From: Cytophagales bacterium | GTDB lineage: Bacteria; Bacteroidota; Bacteroidia; Cytophagales; Flammeovirgaceae | Length of the DNA: 64,000 nucleotides | Reading direction: 5' to 3' | Assembly: GCA_025056215.1 (NCBI GenBank) | Contig: JANWWC010000004.1 | Coordinates: 248,001 to 312,000, forward strand | Shown here: in pieces, positions 63,770-64,000 of the stretch | Position numbering within the stretch: position 1 is the first letter of the stretch | Layout of the letters: each line of letters begins with the position of its first letter | The notes under the pieces: model-generated | Databases searched by the model: none | The model's input: the letters and a program-made list of their open reading frames with translations, nothing else | What the model was told of the DNA's origin: nothing | Translations under genes and position numbers: made by a program

Positions 63770-64000
63770 AAGTTGAAATATAAAAGCGTCATCAAACTTA
63801 CGCACAAGAAAAGTGAAATAATTTTGAATTGGCTCACCAAAAGCGATATACAAGAAATTGCGAGCATTTTAGGGTACTCTTGGCATTATGTGCGTTACGT
63901 GTTAAAAGGCGAAAGAAGTTATACAAGCCCTGGGGGTGAATAGATTGTGCGTCTCGCTATTCGCAAAGCCCGCTCAGAATTGCGTCAAACTTTTCGCAAA
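63770..64000 (+). pseudogene. HTH protein with an in-frame stop, running off the right edge
   Basis: The plus-strand frame reads KKSEIILNWLTKSDIQEIAS then ILGYSWHYVRYVLKGERSY, a helix-turn-helix of the kind found in phage and element regulators. A TAG stop occurs at 63941-63943, after which the same frame continues sensibly (IVRLAIRKARSELRQTF) to the edge. A single GAG-to-TAG type change would explain it. No good ATG is seen upstream, only TTG codons (63737, 63770 area), so the start is also uncertain. Confidence 0.5.

Overview
The window comes from a low-GC member of the Bacteroidota, most likely a Cytophagales-type bacterium. Support: a SusD-type outer-membrane lipoprotein, C-terminal type IX secretion (T9SS) sorting domains on two large secreted proteins, DUF4476, DUF3822 and YqgE family proteins, and promoters matching the Bacteroidota consensus (TTG, about 19-20 bases, TAnnTTTG) in place of -35/-10 boxes. 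I see no rRNA, tRNA, CRISPR array or intact insertion sequence. Most of the window is a normal chromosomal backbone; accessory, decaying DNA lies between 60.3 kb and the right edge.

Layout. 1-3.3 kb: an edge-truncated membrane PP2C/SpoIIE phosphatase divergent from a SiaB-type kinase, a probable partner-switching pair. 3.3-9.6 kb: pabA-like amidotransferase, glmM, yqgE, a transaldolase/F6P aldolase, an LPP20/DUF4384-type secreted protein and a glucosaminidase. 9.6-12.1 kb: groES-groEL behind a near-perfect sigma-54 promoter with upstream repeats. 12-18 kb: a leftward cluster of a T9SS-secreted toroid/cadherin-like protein, a TPR protein and a PBP4-type DD-peptidase. 18-27.6 kb: a T9SS subtilase, a Tat-exported barrel-type protein and a convincing bacterial homologue of galactocerebrosidase (GH59).

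27.6-38.6 kb: housekeeping genes (carA, M23 peptidase, purL, fmt, nnr) and the rplM-rpsI-rpsB operon, in which a 56-residue coiled-coil gene occupies the place where tsf is usually found. 38.7-49.2 kb: an ABC exporter, an orphan susD, a CNNM/CorC-like protein, ybaB, lipA, an orphan TRAP small permease and atpB without the other F0 genes downstream. 49.3-57 kb: two paralogous GAF/PAS coiled-coil sensors without an output domain, an M61 peptidase, a sugar aminotransferase and a stand-alone receiver.

57-62.3 kb is a CDP-3,6-dideoxyhexose pathway (rfbG, prt-like reductase, tyvE, rfbH) pointing to paratose/tyvelose in surface polysaccharide. It is interrupted by a 1-kb spacer holding a frameshifted DNA methyltransferase remnant. 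From 62.3 kb to the right edge the DNA is decayed: a broken XRE repressor, a multiply frameshifted protein and a divergent HTH gene with an in-frame stop, which together look like the relic of a mobile element. I found no complete new system. The strongest leads are the GH59 enzyme with its Tat-exported neighbour, the sigma-54/repeat control of groESL, and the decayed element beside the O-antigen genes.
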